A DNA stretch of 64,000 nt from contig NZ_JACVAE010000001.1 of the NCBI RefSeq assembly GCF_014851675.1, positions 2,666,001 through 2,730,000 on the forward strand. The letters are read 5' to 3'. The translations under genes were made by a program, and so were the position numbers. The stretch's first letter is position 1. The number at the start of each line of letters is the position of its first letter. Positions 60,111 through 64,000 of this stretch are shown here, piece after piece. This stretch comes from Rhizobium sp. ARZ01 (lineage in GTDB: Bacteria; Pseudomonadota; Alphaproteobacteria; Rhizobiales; Rhizobiaceae). Below the pieces are notes generated by a model. That model did no database searches. It was not told the origin of the DNA and saw only the letters and a program-made list of their open reading frames with translations.

Positions 60111-60494
60111 TTATTGCGCGGCGACCGCTTCCACTTCGAGCAGCCACCGATCGTCGAAGATGCCGCAGATCACGACTGTCAGCGCTGGGGCGATGCTGCC
60201 TAAAAACTCGCTGCGGATCTCGCGGTTTTGCGTCGCATACTGCCGGTCGGCGAGATACGTCGTCACCTTGACCAGGTCGGACTTCTCCATGCCGGCTGCC
60301 TTCAATTGCGCCTCGACGTTGCGCCACACCTGACGCGCCTGCGCCTCGAAGCCATCCGGCACCTTGTCGTCGGTATCAACAGGGATCTGCCCGCTGATCA
60401 GCACCAACTGACGATATTCATCGAGCTTGACCGCCTGAGAATAGCCGCCATGCGGGTCCGGTGCGTTCTTCGCGTTGATGTTTTCCCGTTTCAT
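60111..60494 (-). CDS. RidA-family protein
   Basis: 127 residues. KNAPDPHGGYSQAVKLDEYRQLVLISGQIPVD and LKAAGMEKSDLVKVTTYLADR match the YjgF/RidA trimeric fold. The late segment RSEFLGSIAPALTVVICGIFD lacks the usual RxxVEV-type Arg of the imine deaminase (the region reads LTVVIC), so 2-aminoacrylate deaminase activity is doubtful. ATG 60494 has GGAGG with six-base spacing. It sits within the leucine operon between mccB and mccA. Confidence 0.88.
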   Translation of the reverse strand: MKRENINAKNAPDPHGGYSQAVKLDEYRQLVLISGQIPVDTDDKVPDGFEAQARQVWRNVEAQLKAAGMEKSDLVKVTTYLADRQYATQNREIRSEFLGSIAPALTVVICGIFDDRWLLEVEAVAAQ

Positions 60495-60515
60495 GGCCAT
60501 CCTCCAGGCGTTGGA

Positions 60516-62123
60516 TCACATGCGGAACAGGCCGAACCGTGTCGGTTCGATGGGGGCATTGAGGGTGGCCGAAAGTGAGAGCCCAAGCACATCACGCGCC
60601 TTGCGCGGATCGACGATGCCGTCGTCCCACAGCCGGGCCGAGGCGTAGAGCGGATGGCTCTGTCGCTCGAACATCTCGATCGTCGGCCGCTTGAACTCGG
60701 CCTCTTCCTCAGCCGACCAGCTTTGCCCGCTGCGCTCGATCCCCTCGCGCCGCACTGTCGCCAGCACGCCCGCTGCCTGTTCGCCGCCCATCACCGCGAT
60801 GCGGCTGTTCGGCCAGGTCCAGAGGAAGCGCGGCGAATAGGCCCGCCCGCACATGCCGTAGTTACCGGCCCCGTAGGAACCGCCGATCAGCATGGTGATC
60901 TTCGGCACGCTGGTCGTCGCCACCGCCGTCACCAGCTTGGCGCCGTGCTTGGCAATGCCGTCAGCCTCGTATTTCCGCCCGACCATGAAGCCGGTGATGT
61001 TCTGCAGAAAGACGAGCGGCACAGAGCGTTGTGAGCAAAGCTCGATGAAATGCGCCCCCTTCAGCGCCGCTTCCGAAAACAGCACGCCGTTGTTCGCCAA
61101 AATGCCGACCGGCATGCCGTGGATGGCGGCGAAGCCGCAGACGAGCGTCGTGCCGAAGCGCGCCTTGAACTCGTCGAAGCGCGAGCCGTCGACGATGCGT
61201 GCGATCACCTCACGCACGTCATAAGGGATCTTCGTGTCCGAAGGCACGATACCGAGCAGTTCCTCGGGATCGTACAGCGGCGCCTCGCCCTCGCCTTTTT
61301 CGGGAAGCGGGGCCTTGCGGCCGTTGAGATTGGCGGCGATGCGCCGGGCGATCGCTAGCGCATGCCGGTCGTCGCGCGCCAGATGATCCGCAACGCCGGA
61401 AAGCCTGGTGTGCACGTCGCCGCCGCCGAGGTCCTCGGCGCTCACGACTTCTCCGGTCGCCGCCTTCACCAGCGGCGGTCCGGCCAGGAAGATCGTCCCC
61501 TGGTTCTGCACGATCACCGTCTCGTCGCTCATCGCCGGAACATAGGCGCCGCCCGCGGTGCAACTGCCCATAACGACGGCGATCTGCGCAATACCCTTCG
61601 ACGACATCTGCGCCTGATTGTAGAAGATGCGGCCGAAATGATCGCGGTCGGGGAAGACCTCGTCCTGGTTCGGCAGGTTGGCGCCGCCGGAATCGACGAG
61701 ATAGATGCAGGGCAGCCGGTTTGCTTCCGCGATCTCCTGCGCACGGAGGTGCTTCTTCACCGTAATCGGATAATAGGTGCCGCCCTTCACCGTCGCATCG
61801 TTGCAGACGATCATGCACTCCTGGCCGGAGACACGGCCGATGCCCGCGATCAGGCCGCCGCCGGGCGAGGCCCCATCATAGAGGCCATGCCCGGCCGTCA
61901 GACCGATTTCCAGAAAGGCCGAGCCGGGGTCGAGCAACTGCGCCACCCGGTCGCGCGGCAAGAGCTTGCCGCGTCCGAGGTGGCGCTCCCGCGCCTTGGC
62001 GCCGCCGCCCTCGAAGGCGACGTTTGCGGCGGCCTCAGCGGTCGCGATCGCCGAAAGCATCGCCTGCCGGTTGGCGGCGAAGGCTTCGCTGCGCGGCGAA
62101 ATGTTGGAATGCAGGACCGCCAT
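60516..62123 (-). CDS. mccB: Methylcrotonyl-CoA carboxylase beta subunit
   Basis: 535 residues, carboxyltransferase. [22 protein letters not shown] is the N-terminal mark, [37 protein letters not shown] is diagnostic of MCC-type beta subunits, and [17 protein letters not shown] and [16 protein letters not shown] form the oxyanion regions. It transfers carboxyl from biotin to 3-methylcrotonyl-CoA. Its ATG overlaps the ivd stop by one base. Confidence 0.96.
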   Translation of the reverse strand: MAVLHSNISPRSEAFAANRQAMLSAIATAEAAANVAFEGGGAKARERHLGRGKLLPRDRVAQLLDPGSAFLEIGLTAGHGLYDGASPGGGLIAGIGRVSGQECMIVCNDATVKGGTYYPITVKKHLRAQEIAEANRLPCIYLVDSGGANLPNQDEVFPDRDHFGRIFYNQAQMSSKGIAQIAVVMGSCTAGGAYVPAMSDETVIVQNQGTIFLAGPPLVKAATGEVVSAEDLGGGDVHTRLSGVADHLARDDRHALAIARRIAANLNGRKAPLPEKGEGEAPLYDPEELLGIVPSDTKIPYDVREVIARIVDGSRFDEFKARFGTTLVCGFAAIHGMPVGILANNGVLFSEAALKGAHFIELCSQRSVPLVFLQNITGFMVGRKYEADGIAKHGAKLVTAVATTSVPKITMLIGGSYGAGNYGMCGRAYSPRFLWTWPNSRIAVMGGEQAAGVLATVRREGIERSGQSWSAEEEAEFKRPTIEMFERQSHPLYASARLWDDGIVDPRKARDVLGLSLSATLNAPIEPTRFGLFRM

Positions 62124-63286
62124 TATGCCGTTTCCCCGAAAATCTCGCGGCCTATCAGCATGCGCCTGATCTCGGAGGTACCTGCACCGATTTCATAGAG
62201 CTTGGCGTCGCGCAGCAGGCGCCCTGTCGGATAGTCATTGATGTAGCCGTTGCCGCCGAGCGCCTGGATCGCCTGCAGCGCCTGCTGCGTGGCCTGCTCG
62301 GCCGCATAGAGGATGCAACCGGCCGCGTCCTTACGGGTCGTCTCGCCGCGATCGCAGGCCGCCGCCACCGCATAGACATAGGCACGCGCCGAATTGAGTG
62401 CGACATACATGTCGGCCACCTTGCCCTGCAGGAACTGGAACTCGCCGATGGGACGCTCGAACTGCTTGCGTTCGTGCACGTAGGGAACGACGACATCGAG
62501 GCAGGCGGCCATGATGCCGAGTGGACCGCCGGACAGCACCACGCGCTCATAGTCGAGGCCGGACATCAAGACGTTGACGCCGCGCCCCTCCCCGCCAAGG
62601 ATGTTTTCCGCCGGAACGTCGCAGTTCTCAAAGACAAGCTCGCAGGTGTTGGAGCCGCGCATGCCGAGCTTGTCGAGCTTTTGCGCGGTGGAGAAGCCCT
62701 TGAAGCCCTTCTCGACCAGGAAGGCGGTGATGCCGCGCGGGCCGGCGTCCGGATCGGTCTTGGCGTAGACGACCAGCACGTCGGCGTCCGGGCCATTGGT
62801 GATCCACATCTTGTTGCCGTTCAAGATATAACGGTCGCCCCGCTTCTCCGCCCGCAACTTCATCGACACGACGTCGGATCCCGCTCCCGGCTCAGACATG
62901 GCAAGTGCACCGACATGTTCGCCGGCAATCAGCTTCGGCAAGTATTTTGCCCGCTGGCCATCCGTGCCGTTGCGCATGATCTGGTTGACGCAGAGATTGG
63001 AATGAGCGCCGTAAGAGAGGCCCACCGAGGCCGAGGCACGGCTGATCTCCTCCATCGCCACGCAATGGGCGACATAACCCATGCCCGCCCCGCCATAGTC
63101 CTCCGAAGCCGTGATCCCGAGCAGGCCGAGATCGCCCATCTGCTGCCAGAGCGACAGAGGAAAGGCATTGTTCCGGTCGATGTCACTCGCGATCGGCGCG
63201 ATCCGTTCTGCGGCAAACCGGCGCACGCTGTTGCGCAGCGTCTCAATCTCCTCGCCAAGCCCGAAGTTCATTCCGGCAGTATACAT
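62123..63286 (-). CDS. ivd: Isovaleryl-CoA dehydrogenase
   Basis: 387 residues, FAD acyl-CoA dehydrogenase oxidising isovaleryl-CoA to 3-methylcrotonyl-Co[13 protein letters not shown] and KMWITNG are the flavin motifs. The catalytic Glu247 lies in [16 protein letters not shown], the position used by IVD (human Glu254) rather than by short/medium-chain enzymes. [14 protein letters not shown] is the C-terminal motif. The ATG at 63286 has GGAGGG eight bases upstream; a longer frame is not conserved. First gene of the operon ivd-mccB-ridA-mccA. Confidence 0.96.
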   Translation of the reverse strand: MYTAGMNFGLGEEIETLRNSVRRFAAERIAPIASDIDRNNAFPLSLWQQMGDLGLLGITASEDYGGAGMGYVAHCVAMEEISRASASVGLSYGAHSNLCVNQIMRNGTDGQRAKYLPKLIAGEHVGALAMSEPGAGSDVVSMKLRAEKRGDRYILNGNKMWITNGPDADVLVVYAKTDPDAGPRGITAFLVEKGFKGFSTAQKLDKLGMRGSNTCELVFENCDVPAENILGGEGRGVNVLMSGLDYERVVLSGGPLGIMAACLDVVVPYVHERKQFERPIGEFQFLQGKVADMYVALNSARAYVYAVAAACDRGETTRKDAAGCILYAAEQATQQALQAIQALGGNGYINDYPTGRLLRDAKLYEIGAGTSEIRRMLIGREIFGETA

Positions 63287-63671
63287 AGTCAGATCCCTCC
63301 ACTGCGACGCCTGACACCCGTCGCGATTTTTTTGATTCCGCACTTCAGGTCTTTGTTCTTGCGCATGTTTTTTCTTGAAGCCTGTCTCCCTTTTGGGAGA
63401 TTTGCATTGAGAGCGAGCGGAACGGTGCATGACGTGTTGCAGAAGGGCACGGCGCTGACTGCTACGAATGATGCTGCGCCTGCGCCCTGAGATGCAAATT
63501 TCACGAATCCGGCAACGCTCCTCCAATGCGCCAATAGAAGACAGCGTGCCATTTTCCGGCAAAGAGTGCGATCCCCATTTTATCCCAAGGGCTTTCCGCG
63601 CCGCAAAGCACCGGAATTCCAGGCTTGGGGAAAATCCCCGGGCGACGGCGAAAAAAGCTTCACAAAAGCTA
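63287..63671. other. Intergenic region upstream of ivd
   Basis: It holds the ivd promoter region and no gene I can support. A small stem CTCCC...GGGAG (about 63388-63400) is present. No recognised regulator site. Confidence 0.4.
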
Positions 63672-63701
63672 TTGACGCCGCGCGGGCATTTGTGGTCTAT
63701 G
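63672..63701 (+). promoter_or_regulatory. Promoter of tRNA-Val
   Basis: TTGACG (63672-63677) and GTCTAT (63695-63700) are separated by 17 bases, 15 bases upstream of the tRNA, in good agreement with rhizobial housekeeping promoters. Confidence 0.65.
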
Positions 63702-63715
63702 CGCCCACATCGGAT

Positions 63716-63790
<75 letters not shown>

Positions 63791-63807
63791 TCCAAGTTTC
63801 TGATTTG

Positions 63808-63841
63808 AAAGGCCTTTCGCGAAAGCGAGAGGCCTTTTTCT
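63808..63841 (+). terminator. Intrinsic terminator of tRNA-Val
   Basis: AAAGGCCTTTCGC (63808-63820) and GCGAGAGGCCTTT (63825-63837) pair with one mismatch across GAAA, followed by TTTTC. Confidence 0.8.
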
Positions 63842-64000
63842 CGTTGTAGCGGCAAGGCTCGCGAGCCTGGAAAGCGCATGGCTTCGCGATCCCCGACCCC
63901 ATGCTGGCTCCACCCTCCCCTTCGACGGGAGTAACCCAGCATTCATGACGCTTCTTCTTCGCCGCACGCCCTTTCCACGCGGAACCTCTTTCTTACACCT

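Noticed and set aside
63842..64000. End of window after the tRNA terminator
   Set aside because: No coding frame with support, no repeat and no integrase seen, so no tRNA-borne island can be claimed.

Overview
The window looks like a chromosomal segment of a Sinorhizobium/Ensifer-type alphaproteobacterium (Rhizobiaceae). The support is direct: high GC, a Brucella/rhizobial Omp10-family lipoprotein, DUF1036, DUF1244, DUF2312 (GapR) and DUF982 proteins, homospermidine synthase, CpdR, two copies of a RIME-like rhizobial intergenic mosaic element, and an MmgR/alpha-r8-type small RNA beside an inositol-monophosphatase-family gene. Gene order from pyk through gltBD, hsp20, hisN and cpdR matches what I remember of the S. 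meliloti chromosome, but I could not run an alignment.

Layout. 1-5 kb: purK tail, rpmJ, a TPR protein, DUF1036-pyk (overlapping), an N-formylglutamate amidohydrolase-like gene, DUF1244 and gapR. 5-15 kb: a DUF882 periplasmic murein hydrolase-like protein, an orphan sigma-54 response regulator, pepF, the overlapping pabB-pabC-DUF3445 group, hss and omp10. 15-28.6 kb: GNAT, pseudouridine synthase, a 5'-nucleotidase/LysM fusion, hemH, an SPFH/NfeD pair, kdsD, an outer-membrane barrel protein, exoN/galU, a lytic transglycosylase, a DUF459 SGNH hydrolase and a VOC protein. 28.6-36.8 kb: the gltB-gltD glutamate synthase operon and ltaE, bounded by two oppositely oriented RIME-like elements. 36.8-41.4 kb: a small heat-shock gene with a sigma-32-like promoter and possible ROSE thermosensor, an alpha/beta hydrolase, hisN, the MmgR-like sRNA, a second N-formylglutamate amidohydrolase and cpdR. 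41.5-55.5 kb: an envelope and signalling block with a PycTM-like membrane protein, divergent from a FecR-TPR-beta-barrel protein that overlaps a CHASE2 nucleotide cyclase, then an alpha-2-macroglobulin and pbpC. 55.5-58 kb: a lower-GC accessory patch (DHFR-like, DUF982, PLP-dependent deaminase). 58-63.3 kb: a leucine-degradation operon ivd-mccB-ridA-mccA. The window ends with tRNA-Val(GAC) and its terminator.

Most of the window is conserved housekeeping. The part most likely to hold undescribed biology is 41.5-47.8 kb. There an outer-membrane protein carrying its own FecR and TPR domains is translationally coupled to a CHASE2 cyclase, next to a small membrane protein resembling Pycsar effectors. 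Regulatory structures that deserve attention are the nested inverted repeats upstream of gltB, the heat-shock leader, the sRNA, and the rpmJ terminator that contains the start codon of the next gene.
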